Assembly (NCBI RefSeq): GCF_016801865.2
Contig: NC_068939.1
Location: 46,400,999 to 46,464,998 of the forward strand
Length of the DNA stretch: 64,000 nucleotides
DNA from: Culex pipiens pallens
Taxonomy: Eukaryota > Arthropoda > Insecta > Diptera > Culicidae
Direction: 5' to 3'
The position numbers and the translations under genes were made by a program. This document shows positions 24,501-34,983 of the stretch, piece by piece. The notes under the pieces are model-generated. The model was not told where the DNA came from, made no database searches, and worked only from the letters and a program-made list of their open reading frames with translations. Position 1 is the first letter of the stretch; the number at the start of each line of letters is the position of its first letter.

Positions 24501-27500
24501 GTTGTACGTTTTGAGTGAATTTTCTGATCAATTTGGTGTCTTCGGCAAAGTTGTAGGTATTGTTGAGGACTTTTGAGAAAAAATATAGGTACACGGAAAA
24601 AAAATTTGAAGATTTTTTAATCAACTTTTTTTTCACTAAAACTCAATTTCCCAAAATACGTATTTTTTGATTTTCGAGATTTTTTGATATGTTTAGGGGA
24701 CAAAAATCCGCAACTTTTGAGCCATAGAGAAACATGGTCAAAAAATCTGCTAACATTTTAAAAGGGCCAAACATTGAATATTACGCCCATTTAAAATGCT
24801 TGACTTGATTTAAAAAATTTCAAAATATTTTTTCGAAAAGATCGAAAATTTTTACGAATGTTTCATGTTTTAACATTGAAAATCGAACCATTAGTTGCTG
24901 AGATATCGTCATTAGAAAATGGTGGGTTGTTTTGGTGAGATTTAGAAAACTTCAATTTTCGTGTTTCTTTTTCTTAAAGCGGCTCTATCTCAGCAACCCG
25001 AGGTCCAATCTTCAATGTCTCTTAGACAATTTGATAGCAAATTTTCTGAACTTTTCAAAAAAAATATTTTCAGAAATGGTCACTATTTTTAAAAATCGAA
25101 AAACAGCAAATATTTTGCAAAAATCAAACTTTCGGTGGCTATATCTTGGTGGGTCTCGTGGCGCAGGGGTAGCGGCTTCGGCTGCCGATCCCGATGATGC
25201 TATGAGACGCGGGTTCGATTCCCGCCTTATCCACTGAGCTTCTATCGGATGGTGAAGTAAAACGTCGGTCCCGGTTTCTCCTGTCTCGTCAGAGGCGCTG
25301 GAGCAGAAATCCCACGTTAGAGGAAGGCCATGCCCCGGGGGGCGTAGTGCCAATAGTTTCGGCTATATCTTGAAAACGGAGCCCTTTATCAAAAAATCTG
25401 TAAAGTACTTTTCGATTGCAAATTCAATTTTGCATTAAAAAATAATGTCAAATTTGTTTTTGCATGAAACTTCGATTTTTTCCAAAAATCACTACTTTTT
25501 CAAAAATTCATAACTCGGCGGCAGATTTTTTGACCATGTTTCTCTATGGCTCAAAAGTTGCGGATTTTTGTCCTCTAAAACATATCAAAAATCTCGAAAA
25601 TCAAAAAATACGTATTCTGGGAAATTGAGTTTTAGTGAAAAAAAAGTTGATAAAAAAATCCTCAAATTTTTTTTTCCGTGTACCTATTTTTTTCTCAAAA
25701 GTTTTCAACAATACCTACAACTTTGCCGAAGACACCATTTACATACCATTTTTATATGGACAGCAGCCAAAATTTATGGAACCAATGACGCAAAATAGCT
25801 TATTTGGTCATAGGGAAGGCCCCCATAAAGTTTGAGGCAAATCAAAAAATACAAAAAAAAAATGGTCGAAATCGGCCGATTTCGTAGAGAGTTGCTCAAG
25901 CAAAACATTTTAGAAGTAATTGGACAATATGAAAAACTAATACTTACAATACATTCAGAAAATAAACATGAACGGAAAGATGAAAATGAATAAAAATCCT
26001 TTAACACATGTTATTTAAAATATTATAAGGCTTTCTAGTTAAAAATTTACTAACACATTCTCACTTCAGAATGCGACAGAAGTTGGTTTGTTTGCATCAG
26101 AATCTTCTGTCTCGGAAAAAATGTTTGTCATGCGACTTATAGCTGGTATTTTTTTAAACCTACCGCCCGATGACAGTTTAAATATTTTGCAGGGACAGAG
26201 AAAACTCGAGCCTTATAAAGATAAGAAAAAAATAAAATTTCGGGTCAATACACAGATCCAAAGGAGACAATGAGACGATCCAGAATTGGTTTTAAAATTT
26301 TGTCTGTCCAAGAAAACGTGTCTTCTGCAGCCAAATTTAACAAACTTTGCCCGGAATTCATACATTTTAATGTGGCATTTGAATAATAAACCTGTTTATT
26401 GAACTAAACCCGACGCACCTGATTGATTAAGCGATTCCTTCAGGAGGTAAACAACAATTAGCTTATCGCACGCCCCGCAATTCTTCGCGGGGGAGCTAGA
26501 TCGAGCCATTAGAAACAACCCCCATTACCCATTTCTCGGTCCCGCTTAGATTTATCTTCACACTAATCGGTCTGAATCCACCGGCTGATAACAACAAAGC
26601 CAGCGCAGAAAATGCCATTTTGCACTACGCCGAGCAACAAGGTGCGAACTTTATAAGGGGGGTCGATTTGTTGTGTTGTTGATATGATCGCAGATAAAAG
26701 GACGGGACGAGTTATTTCAACTTGGTAGCGAGCATTCTCTTGAATCACACAAAAGGAATCAATGAGCAGTGTGTTGCGCTCGTGGCTTGAGCATGATGCA
26801 CACAAAGGATTCATAGCAAAACAAAGATTATATAAACTAAGTTGAGTTGATAAAAGTCGTAGATTTGCCAAATTAAGTTTCTTATCATGGAACGCACCCT
26901 TGAATCAAAACTAGGTCTAGGTAGTTTAATGTTATGTTCTGCGTAAGTCAAGTTCACTCTTATCATACGGTAGTCCGGCTAGCCGGTACGCCCAAAATCT
27001 TATCGCTCGATAATCTGGCAATTTTGGTAAACACTCTGATTAACCTTCGTTTATCTCCGCAGTGACAGCGGCGCCGCAATAAACTGCTGAAGTTGTTCGC
27101 CGCGAGTTCAATAGAATTGCCAAAATGAAACAAGGTCAAACTCGCTAATAATGGTTTGTTTTGTCCCATTTCAGGTACACTCGCAACCTGGTCGACGCCG
27201 GCAACGGCAAATTCAACCTGATGCTATTGTGCTGGAATGAAGGGCACGCCTCCGCGATCCACGACCACGCCGATTCGCACTGCTTCATGAAGATGCTCAA
27301 GGGCGAACTGACGGAGGTGCGTTACGCGTGGCCCAAGGACGCCACCGTCAACGAGGACGCCGCGGCCAACATCGGCCAAGATCCGGAGGACCAGGAGTAC
27401 AGCGGGGACGAGCTGGAGGAACTGTCGCGGACGACGCTCGCCACGAACGGCGTGTGCTACATCAACGACACGCTCGGCCTGCACCGGGTCGAGAATCCGA

Positions 27501-27705
27501 GCCACTCGGATGTGGCCGTGTCGCTGCATCTGTACTGTCCCCCGTTCGACACGTGCTCGGTCTTCAACAAGCAGACCGGCAAACGCACCAAGTGCAAGGT
27601 CACCTTCTGGAGCAAGTACGGCAAGCGGGAGGAGCAGGTGAGATCGACCTGACTGTGTTTGAAAAAAAATCAAATTAACTTTTTTTTATTTCACAGACCG
27701 AGTAA
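21323..27705 (+). CDS. CDO1: Cysteine dioxygenase (three coding exons)
   Basis: This is a cytosolic non-heme iron enzyme that oxidises L-cysteine to cysteine sulfinate, the entry step of taurine and sulfate formation. Joining 21323-21588, 27175-27637 and 27697-27705 gives a 245-codon protein with GT-AG junctions; the first junction splits an Arg codon (AG|G). Visible landmarks are residues FDRYRYTRNLVD, iron ligands His118 and His120 (in IHDH) and His192 (LHRVEN), and the thioether pair Cys125 (SHCF) and Tyr209 (HLYCPPFDTC). It is longer than the ~200-aa mammalian enzyme because of an acidic insert at about 144-176. The start was chosen at ATG 21323, the first ATG in frame. Gene symbol follows the animal orthologue. 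The 5.6-kb first intron is filled with repeats. Confidence 0.93.
22022..23083 (-). mobile_element. Family B MITE, copy 2, with 164-bp internal tandem repeat
   Basis: Reverse-complement of the 3519-4232 element, with ends CTTAATCCACCTATGTGGTT and CTCAGTGAGGAAGGC. The interior holds about four tandem subrepeats. The CTTAAGTGGCCATATCTCGA motif recurs with starts near 22131, 22294, 22459 and 22623 (spacing 163-165). A CACA/CATA microsatellite occurs at 22925-22970. It lies in intron 1 of cysteine dioxygenase. Confidence 0.8.
23344..23833. mobile_element. Family C MITE with AGGCCGTTGCAAATATTT ends
   Basis: Left end AGGCCGTTGCAAATATTTT, followed by AGTTTATGTCCC; right end is the inverted form, with GGGACAAAAACTT and AAATATTTGCAACGGCCT. 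Length about 490 bp. Two long poly-G tracts (near 23397-23420 and 23788-23800) lie inside. Partial relatives are at 46980-47166 and 63345-63606. Noncoding. Confidence 0.75.
24313..25897. mobile_element. Family A foldback element, 1.6 kb, interrupted by a SINE
   Basis: Arms of roughly 375-440 bp are inverted copies: left GAGCAACTCTCTACGAAATC and CTTTGTGGGGGCCTTCCCTA against right TAGGGAAGGCCCCCATAAAG and GATTTCGTAGAGAGTTGCTC. Between the arms is a unique core, into which a tRNA-derived SINE (25149-25360) has inserted with a 12-bp target duplication. No transposase frame. Confidence 0.8.
25149..25360 (+). mobile_element. tRNA-derived SINE with 12-bp target-site duplication
   Basis: Begins with GTGGGTCTCGTGGCGCAGGG, containing a pol III A box (TGGCGCAGGGG). 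A B box GGGTTCGATTCC lies near 25211. A non-tRNA body follows. GGCTATATCTTG flanks both sides (25137-25148 and 25361-25372), a precise target-site duplication. The 212-bp insert sits in the core of a family A element in the cysteine dioxygenase intron. Mosquito SINEs with tRNA heads are well known; I do not assign a family name. Confidence 0.85.
25898..27174. other. Cysteine dioxygenase intron 1, unique 3' part
   Basis: After the last transposon the intron becomes largely single-copy. 26390-26800 has higher GC and no ORF with a recognisable domain, and could hold intronic regulatory DNA. The intron ends with GTTTTGTCCCATTTCAG at 27174. Confidence 0.4.
27175..27637 (+). CDS. CDO1: Cysteine dioxygenase coding exon 2 (catalytic core)
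   Basis: Carries all metal and cofactor residues (His118, His120, Cys125, His192, Tyr209). GC-rich third positions contrast with the AT-rich introns. It begins after CATTTCAG and ends at GAGCAG|GTGAGA in phase 0. The antisense ORF over this exon (27224-27673) is a shadow. Confidence 0.93.
27697..27705 (+). CDS. CDO1: Cysteine dioxygenase terminal coding exon (Thr-Glu-stop)
   Basis: Follows a 59-nt intron ending TATTTCACAG; the coding part is only ACC GAG TAA. Without splicing, translation would continue past the donor and stop at 27650-27652 with four different residues, so retention changes little. The 3' UTR runs into a MITE at 27960; AATAAA candidates occur at about 28283 (inside the MITE) and 28621. 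Confidence 0.75.
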   Translation, partial: TE

Positions 27706-27959
27706 CCGAAACCCAGAACTGACGAAAGGTCCACCAAGCCTGGGGCTTTCACAAAGCAGGCGAACAGAAGAGTGAGATTTCTACAAGACGCGGTCATTTC
27801 TAGACATAAAAAAAGACGCACCCATTTTATTATTACCAATTCCTTAGAAAGTAAGTTCGGATAATTGTGTGAGCTGTTACGACGACGACGTAACAGGGTG
27901 AAAAGGATATTTTACAAGCGAAAGCGAGCATATCTATTCGATTGGATAGCTAAAACTAA

Positions 27960-28555
27960 TGGCCTATCTACAATCACTTAGCTTAGAACATCTAAGTATT
28001 ACTGCGGGCGTCAATAATTAGAGTTCACGTGCGGTGATACGACCGCAAGATAATGGTCGCATGACAGCCGCAAGACAACCGCAGAACAAATTGTTGGCTT
28101 TTGTCAAAGGTTGCCTTGAGTTTTGAGCTGACTTTTTGGAAAATATTCAAAACAAACCAAGTTGACAGCCAAATCAACCAGAATTTCAGTTCAACTTGCT
28201 GATTTTTACACTGCGGTAATAAGGCGGCAATAATCTCCTGTCACTCACAGCGAAGGAGAAACGTGATTTTATCTCGCAATAAGCAATAAAGTAGTTACTT
28301 AGGAAAGTACGCAACTTACGGCCGTCATCCACAATCAACTTAGAAATTTTGCTGGGCTGATATACGTTGCTATGCAGTTGTTTGTTTACCTTTGATATTG
28401 AAACGTCAACTTACCGCAGATTTTGAAATTTTTCAAACCATACGTCAGTTTCTAATTTGATTACTTTTCCATTGTAGAAGCTCGGCTTCATTTCCATTGA
28501 TTCAAATTCCTAAGCTAAGTGAAATTTTCTAAGCTAAGTGATTGTAGATAGGCCA
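27960..28555. mobile_element. 596-bp MITE with ~28-bp TIRs and TAA duplication
   Basis: Left TGGCCTATCTACAATCACTT with AGCTTAGAA following; right end is its inverted form AAGTGATTGTAGATAGGCCA. TAA flanks each side (27957-27959 and 28556-28558). A 3-bp TAA duplication is typical of PIF/Harbinger-type MITEs; assignment to that superfamily is inference. It lies just after the cysteine dioxygenase stop, within or next to its 3' UTR. Confidence 0.85.
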
Positions 28556-28558
28556 TAA

Positions 28559-29050
28559 AGTGTCGTTATATTTTCTACGTTGCATTGAGACATTTTGCAT
28601 GTTTTTGAGATAAATTTTGGAATAAAGATATTTAAAATTTCTAAGAGTGCACAGTTTTTGACAAGAAAATAATGAGAAATTAGGTCTATTTTCGTACTGC
28701 AGAATTCTGCGTTCCCGTACTTTTCTGCAACAAAAGTGACTTTTCTCTCAGACAGAACTTCTGCAATGAGAGAGGCTGTAGTTGCAGCAAAGCCGTTCCC
28801 GTACTTTGCTGCTGCCACTCTTCTCTTTCGTGTTGAACAGGAACTGCAATTTGGTGTGATGGATGTTGAGTACACGCTTACATAAAATTTGCAAAGATGG
28901 GTGAAGAAATCAAGCATTTTATTAATATATTTGATGTTTTGTAACTATGATGTTAAAGTGGTCTTTTGAATATTTTTAATTGATGGATTTTTAGGTAGTT
29001 TTTTAAATGTCTGAGAACGATTTTTGATGTTAACGATTTCAGTCAGACTT
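28559..29050. other. Intergenic; two CCGTAC..TGC repeats
   Basis: 28700-28830 carries two similar blocks around GTTCCCGTACTTT and CTGCAACA/GCTGCTGCC, with AACTTCTGCAATGAGAGAG between. The AACTTCTGCAA..AGAGAG motif recurs at 31000-31025, so this is probably a short repeat element. No gene. Confidence 0.35.
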
Positions 29051-29195
29051 AAGGTAGTTTTAGACTACGACAAACAAACAAACGTTTTGACGGTTTTGCA
29101 GCTTGTCGCAGACAAATTTGCGAGTTTGGCAAACTGTCAAACACAAAAAAAGTGCGAGTTTGTTTGTTTGTTTGCCATAGTCTAATAGCTCCTTT
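29051..29195. mobile_element. Family E MITE, 145-bp copy
   Basis: AAGGTAGTTTTAGACTACG with CAAACAAACAAAC at the left; GTTTGTTTGTTTGCCATAG and TCTAATAGCTCCTTT at the right. The ends are inverted repeats. A second copy with the same ends is at 45269-45475. Noncoding hairpin-forming element. Confidence 0.75.
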
Positions 29196-29399
29196 AGCTC
29201 ATTAATGTAAATGATGCATCGAATTTATTATTTGTTTAGTGTTTATATTTTAATCTGATAAACAGTTTTTAACTAAAGCCAGTATTACTGCATGACGAAT
29301 ACCCCAACAAAAACCGGAAAACTCGCAAACAAAGCAAAATGTATTTAAATTCTTATTTTTTAAAATTTCTCAATTCTCAAAGAATTAAATTAAAGTCTT

Positions 29400-29905
29400 T
29401 AAATTCTGTACATTGTATTATTTTTTAAATTCTTTAAACTTTTTTAAATTCTTTATTAAATTCTTTAAATTCTTTAATTTTTTTAAATTCTTTAAATTCT
29501 TTAAATTCTTCAAATTCTCTAAATTCTTTAATTTCTATAAATTCTTTAAATTCTTTAAATTCTTTAAATTCTTTAATTTCTTTAAATTCTTTAAATTCTT
29601 TAAATTCTTTAAATTCTTTAAATTCTTTAAATTCTTTAAATTCTTTAAATTCTTTAAATTCTTTAAATTCTTTAAATTCTTTAAATTCTTAAAATTCTTT
29701 AAATTCTTTAAATTCTTAAAATTCTTTAAATTCTTTAAATTCTTTAAATTCTTTAAATTCTTTAAATTCTTTAAATTCTTTAAATTCTTTAAATTCTTTA
29801 AATTCTTTAAATTCTTTAAATTCTTTAAATTCTTTAAATTCTTTAAATTCTTTAAATTCTTTAAATTCTTTAAACTCCTTAAATTCTTGAAATTCTTTAA
29901 ATTCA
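29400..29905. repeat. 9-bp minisatellite (TTTAAATTC)n
   Basis: About 50 tandem copies of TTTAAATTC with scattered point variants (TTTAATTTC, TTAAAATTC), most homogeneous from 29580 to 29870. Because the period is divisible by three and lacks stops, both strands have spurious ORFs (Phe-Lys-Phe and Leu-Lys-Asn repeats). Not a gene. Confidence 0.97.
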
Positions 29906-30940
29906 AAATTTGCTGGATTTCTTTTTTAAATGTTCTTAAATGAAATTGAAATTGAATTACAAAAAGAAGACATTTTTGGAGTCATATTTTATGTTAGAAA
30001 CTCAAATTTAAAAGATTTAGTGATTGGAAATTTGGATGAGGTCTTCGTACAATAGAGTACGAATTATTTTTTTAATGATTGAGTTTAAAAATTTTTGATT
30101 TATTTTTTTATTTACCTTGTTTCTAAATTATAATTTCTTGATTTTTTCAACTTTAGCATTTGTATGTTTAAACTTTTAAATTTTTGAAGTAATGATTCTT
30201 TTAAATATTTCTAAAATTTGGAACTTTTTAATTTTTCAACTTTAGTTTTATTTTTAATTTTAAATTTAGAGTGTTTAAAATTTTTAACATTTTGCATTTC
30301 TTAATTTTTGGTGCTTTGACTTTGTGATTATTTTTTTTATATATAAATATTTGCATTTTTAAATTACTTAAATTATCTGATTTAATTTACTTCAAGTTTC
30401 TCAACTTGAAAATATTGGTTTTTATAAAATATTTGTTTGTTTGAATTTCTTATTTTCAAAATTTCTAAATTTCTGAGTTTCAAAATTATTTTTTTTTGAA
30501 TTTTGCTGCCAGAAAATTTAATAATAATTATTTGGATTTTCCCTTTGCTTTATTTATTTTATCTTGAATAAACATCTTCTTAACTATATTTTAAACATTC
30601 TGCTATTTAAACATGCATTTTTGAACCCTATAATCGTTTGTCTTTTTTCAATTATATGCGTTCAACTCATTTTTTAAATTATTTTTCAAAATTTAAAAGT
30701 ATTGAATTGTTTCTAGTATATAGTTGCTACCTAAGTACACTTAATTTTTAGTTACTTAATCAATGGTTCTACCTGATTTTTAAAATAAAATGTTGAGTTT
30801 CATAAAACAACAATGCCCCCGTTCTAGAGGTTAACTTCTTTCAATTACTATTTTTGTCAACACTTTTTTGAATATTTTGAAATAATAAAAAAAAAACTTG
30901 AATACCCAATTTGAGTAAATCCACTCAACTGTGTACAATA
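29906..30940. other. Intergenic, extremely AT-rich
   Basis: Poly-T/A-rich with AAATTTNTNAA-like phrases, probably decayed simple repeat around the minisatellite. No gene, RNA or transposon end was recognised. Confidence 0.4.
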
Positions 30941-31129
30941 TTGCAGAAAAAGTACTGGAACGCGCTACCCACGCAAAAGTCTCGCCGCTTCTCTCCTTGC
31001 AGAACTTCTGCAAAAAAGAGAGTTGAAGAGAGCGAGCTGAAAAGCACGGGATCGTGCTGCAAAAAAGTGACTTATGCTGACTGTTAGTGCAGAAATACCT
31101 TTGTTCGTGGGAAGGTTTCTGGTGCCCCG

Positions 31130-31494
31130 ACACGTGTTGGCTTGTGGCGCTGACTTCGGCAGTTTTGAGTGCATGCTTGCGCCAACTAGGTAGTGGTCCG
31201 AGTGGATATCCGCACCGCGAAACGTGCTTAAATTCCGTATGTCCGAGAAAAATTGGCCGTATAAGAGGACGTGGTCGAATTGTGTTTTCGTTCGTTGGTT
31301 TGGTGATGTCCAGTTGTTGCACCGCTGGCCATTATCGTTCGTGAAGTTGCATTCATCTCTCCGATGACGATCTTCACGTCCCACTTCTGCTTCAGCTTCG
31401 CGTTGAACGTTTCCTTCTCGGCATCGGATGATTTCTCGTGTGGGAAATGTACGTTGAAGATGTGATAATTGAAGGAACGGCCTTTTATCCTCAA
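31130..31494 (-). mobile_element. Non-LTR retrotransposon endonuclease (EEP) fragment
   Basis: Minus-strand translation in two frames gives parts of an apurinic-type endonuclease/exonuclease/phosphatase domain: FNYHIFNVHFPHE, then VKIVIGEMNA (usual GDMNA catalytic loop), then SPNQRTKTQFDHVL, and finally RGADIHSDHYLVGA with the SDH motif. The frame changes near 31380. No complete ORF; inactive. The same kind of element supplied the reverse transcriptase fragment at 51870-52740. Confidence 0.8.
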
Positions 31495-31617
31495 TCTACC
31501 AATCTAGTGTTAGAAATCTGATCGAACCAGTTTTATACCAAGAACAAGGAATTTCTTTCCATTGATTTTACGTATCTTCAATATGTTTATACATAGAAAA
31601 CAATCTCTCAACATTGT

Positions 31618-31623
31618 TTTATT
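31618..31623 (-). promoter_or_regulatory. Candidate poly(A) signal for the FAM136A-like gene
   Basis: TTTATT on the plus strand reads AATAAA on the minus strand, about 212 bp past the stop codon of the FAM136A-like gene. It is the nearest clear signal. Cleavage site not determinable. Confidence 0.4.
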
Positions 31624-31834
31624 ACAATTTTGATAACACACAACGTTGTTCGTCAACAACCATTCTACGATAAGCTTCACGTACATCACTAGATAAGTAA
31701 AACTGTGAAATGCGTTCAGATTTACAATGATTTCCCCCCGTTGGCAGTATTGTGGCTTCCCATCAATCTTTATAAATGCGTCAGGCATTTTTGACTTTTG
31801 ATCCTTACACATACCTACCTCATTACCAACCGAC

Positions 31835-32173
31835 TCAATTCCGTTTGCTCGCAATCGTTTGCTGAATCGATTTGAACAGCCCGGGCAGCAGGTCCACGTG
31901 CTTGTCCACGCACTTGATCGCACACCGCTCGAACATTCCCGTGTACTTGGAAATGTCACTTTCGGACGGGTTGGCACCCATTTTGTCCTTTATCGTGTCG
32001 TTGCAGTCCATCACGCATCGTTGCAGCCGATTGTTGAACCCGCCCAGTTCCTTCTCCACGTGCTGCTGCGCTCGCATAACCGGCCCGGAACAGCTTTCCA
32101 CGCAGCGTTGGACAGCGTCCATGCTGGAACCGCTATCGTGGCAACATCTGGCCGCGCATTCGTGCATTTCAGC
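31835..32173 (-). CDS. FAM136A: FAM136A-like coding exon 2
   Basis: Encodes residues 30-141 plus stop, beginning GCTGAAATGCACG after acceptor TTCACAG. All eight CX3C cysteines are in this exon. Confidence 0.9.
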   Translation of the reverse strand, partial: AEMHECAARCCHDSGSSMDAVQRCVESCSGPVMRAQQHVEKELGGFNNRLQRCVMDCNDTIKDKMGANPSESDISKYTGMFERCAIKCVDKHVDLLPGLFKSIQQTIASKRN

Positions 32174-32498
32174 CTGTGAATTTCAAATTCGAAAATAAAT
32201 CAACGCATGGCTTCACGCGTGTTCTAAAAATTCAAAAAGTTGCGCGCCAACTGCTGTACTAAACCAAATTTTAGTACAACCGAGATGTCACACCCACGAC
32301 GCGCAGCGCTGATTGGCGCAGAACACGTGCGGGCTACAACCAACATGCCCGTCGCGCAAAGAAGAAACGTAAACAAGGCGGCCAAATTTTATTATCTCGC
32401 AAAAATCTCACCTGCATCTTACGCAAGATTGTCCGGTCCAGATCGTCGACGCGCTGGGACAGCTCCAGCTCGATGCGTTGCTTCTGCTGTTCGACCAT
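31835..32498 (-). CDS. FAM136A: FAM136A-like mitochondrial CX3C protein (two exons)
   Basis: Joining 32498-32412 (29 codons) to 32173-31835 gives 141 aa, close to the 138 aa of the human protein. Family features: N-terminal coiled helix (QQKQRIELELSQRVDDLDR), then four CX3C pairs at Cys35/39, 53/57, 82/86 and 113/117, and a VDKHVDLLPGL segment. FAM136A is associated with the mitochondrial intermembrane space; CX3C pairs suggest disulfide-linked helices there. The 238-nt intron has GTGAG donor and TTCACAG acceptor, phase 0. Start is the first ATG of a short conserved exon. It is transcribed away from the zinc-finger gene. Confidence 0.88.
32412..32498 (-). CDS. FAM136A: FAM136A-like coding exon 1
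   Basis: Encodes residues 1-29, ending AAGATGCAG|GTGAG. CAT at 32496-32498 is the start codon on the minus strand. Confidence 0.85.
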
Positions 32499-34207
32499 GG
32501 TGGAAAATTCTTGTTTTGGGAAGCTAACACGGGAGACTAGAACCGGCTTTTCCAGCGACAAATTAACGTAAAGTAATTTTCCGAGTTCCGAAACGCGTGA
32601 AACCAAAATCGCGGCCGCCGTATGTTACGTCACAAATTAAGCTGTCAAGTGCTGACCTACGTGGTGATTTTTAGGGGCGAAATTAGGTGCAACATCGCGA
32701 GCAGCATATGTCGCGTGACAAAATTATGCATGAGACAAGCTAAATTGTTGCACTGAAAGATGTTCATCTCCATCAGAAGTGGGCATAACCGCTCTTTTTA
32801 AGGAGCCGCTCATTTTCGTTCGCTCATTAAAAAGAACCGCTCTTTTAAACGACTCTTTCGCTCTTTTTAATAATTTTTGATGAAAAGGTTTTTTTTAAGA
32901 ATTGTGTGATTTTATAAGTTATTTCACATTTGATTTTATAAATTATTCGATAAAACAAATTTTGCCCTTGAAAACCATATATTATCTTGGTGTTCTCTAT
33001 GTCAAGTTTTCTCCTCGAACCTAAACATTCGAGTAATTGAATGACATCCAAACAGGATGCTGGAAAAAAAAATGCTATTAATTTTAAAACTGCGTGCATT
33101 TCTGCAAGAATTGAACTAATGCTGATATTTTATTTGGAAAAAATATTCTGTGAACTATTTTCTAAATCCTGATTTAATCGATAAAGTCTATAAACGCGAA
33201 TTTTTTAAATCTCTAAACTATTAAATAGATTATGCAATTTGAAATGCTCAAATTTGTATTCCGGTCTAGATTCCGGAAATACTTTAATGTACAATCAGTT
33301 GTACAATGAAAAGTTTTTTTTTCATTTTGTTAAGAAAATCATTAACTTTTGGAATTATTTTTATAAGCTTTGGAATATTTGAAATTTCATTTTCAATTCT
33401 CGCAATTCGCAATTTTCAGTCGGGCCTTGACCGACAACTTTCATTATGCACTTCGGAAGAAACCGGTCGAGAAAAATTTCAAATAGGCAGCAGCGGTAGC
33501 GAAAGCAAGCCAGAGAGGGTGAAGAAAAACCCCAAGAAAACGTTCCCTCTCTTTTGTTCTGCCGTTCGTAAAGCTGTTTCTTGACTCCCTCTCTTTTGAA
33601 GAGCATACCGGCCCTAAAGCAAAAACTAATTGTTATTTTACTGTGTATTGTTTTCTCCTAAAATCTTTCCTAGTGTTGGATCATATATATCTGTTGCAAT
33701 TTCTTCTGTCGCGGTGTATTGTTACAATTTTTGGTCCTAAGAATTTTATAAAAAAAATAGCAAAGGTACAATAGTAATATTTGTGTTAATTCTTTGATCA
33801 TTTCATAAATTGAGTAAAGGCTCGAACCTCACTTGTTTGAAGAAAAGGGTGAAGATTGAAAACAATGGACAGTGAAAAAAATATATTATTTAAAGAATCA
33901 ATAATAAAAGAAAGATAGTAATTTATTAAGTAGATAAAGAAATAAACAATAGTTAATAAATATAGCTAACAAACAAGCTTAGATTGTATTAAGGGCAGTT
34001 TATAAGGCAGATGAAAAATTATTCAAATATATAAATAATGAAAAGGCACATGATAACAAGCATGATAAACAAAATTGACATCACTGCCAAATTAAGGGAA
34101 AACAGACAGTTTGTTACAGCAGCATCATTTGGTAAAATAGAGTGGAAAAGCGTTGAGAGATAAGAGAATCAAAAAAGTAAAAAGTAAATTGCATTTTCAA
34201 TTCTCAA
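32499..34207. other. FAM136A upstream region and intergenic DNA
   Basis: 32499-32720 is GC-richer and likely holds the FAM136A promoter; no TATA box was seen. 32780-32880 contains CCGCTCTTTTTAAGGAGCC and related CGCTCTTTTT motifs, a probable short mobile repeat. 33400-33610 has a moderately GC-rich block with ACCGGTCGAG of unknown nature. The rest is AT-rich. Confidence 0.35.
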
Positions 34208-34441
34208 AAAAAAAAAATCAAATTATTCGCTCTACAGCATTGCCCTGGCGTTCTCTCGATTGCGAGATTCCTACTCGAAACTAGGTGTCCGAATGCTTGA
34301 TTGTTGAGGCAATTGCAAACCTCTTTTTACACCTTAGCTTCCATCCACCCCGGGATTCGAACTGACGACCTTTGGATTGTTAGTCCAACTGCCCTACCAG
34401 CGACTCCACCGAGACAGGACCCAGGGAGACGACTCCAATTA
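34208..34441 (-). mobile_element. tRNA-derived SINE with 11-bp target-site duplication
   Basis: On the minus strand it starts with a tRNA-like head: A-box-like TCGCTGGTAGGGCAGTTGG, an anticodon-stem-like segment with loop CTAACAA, and B box AGTTCGAATCC. A ~130-bp body ending in a T-rich tail follows. TCAATTCTCAA occurs at both edges (34197-34207 and 34442-34452). It lies about 1.1 kb upstream of the zinc-finger gene start codon. Confidence 0.8.
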
Positions 34442-34736
34442 TCAATTCTCAACAACAAATTTAATACTACATATTTGTTGGAAATTCAATAAATTATATT
34501 TATAACAAAAATCTTGCCATCTTGAAAAGGTTCTTTCAAAAAACCGGAGTTTAAAACCACTGAGTACTCTGTGACTTCAAAATAATTTCAGCCGAATCAA
34601 AAATCATAAAAAATATAATTTCATTAAATCGGCCGATTTTGCAGGGAATTTTTAAGGTGAGTACAAACTTAAATGTGACAAACCACCACGTTTTGTAAAA
34701 TTGGTGAAAATTAAAAAAAATCGTGAAAAATCAGTA

Positions 34737-34842
34737 GAGTTATCTACGTGCGTATGTATTGCGTGTACGTACACGAAAAAGATTGAGGTTAAATTTTGTA
34801 CCGGCCAGCAAAACAAATGGTGTGCTAGTGTGCGTGATAACT
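34737..34842 (-). repeat. Short repeat G, copy 1 (inverted relative to copy 2)
   Basis: 106 bp bounded by GAGTTATC and GATAACTC. Core shared with 36602-36721 in the opposite orientation: GTGTACGTACACGAAAAA, TTAAATTTTGTACCGGCCAG and CAAAACAAATGGTGTGCTAG. The two copies bracket the first exon of the zinc-finger gene. Probably a small MITE. Confidence 0.7.
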
Positions 34843-34983
34843 CTGTGAATTTCGTGATATTCGAACGCCCCCTCGCAATCTGACAAGCGTCGTCAAATTG
34901 CACCACCAGGGTCCCGCGACTTCGCCTCGTACGTCACATTTTTCGCCCGCCGCTCAACCAGTCAGAATCGCAGGGGGGTGTCA

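Noticed and set aside
27224..27673. 149-codon antisense ORF over cysteine dioxygenase exon 2
   Set aside because: Antisense shadow of a GC3-rich coding exon.
29413..29943. 176-codon plus-strand and 123-codon minus-strand ORFs of Phe-Lys and Leu-Lys-Asn repeats
   Set aside because: They are translations of the 9-bp minisatellite, open on both strands because the period is a multiple of three.
34240..34430. A working tRNA gene suggested by A and B boxes and an AAC anticodon-like loop
   Set aside because: Acceptor stem does not pair and the unit has a SINE body, T-rich tail and target-site duplication.
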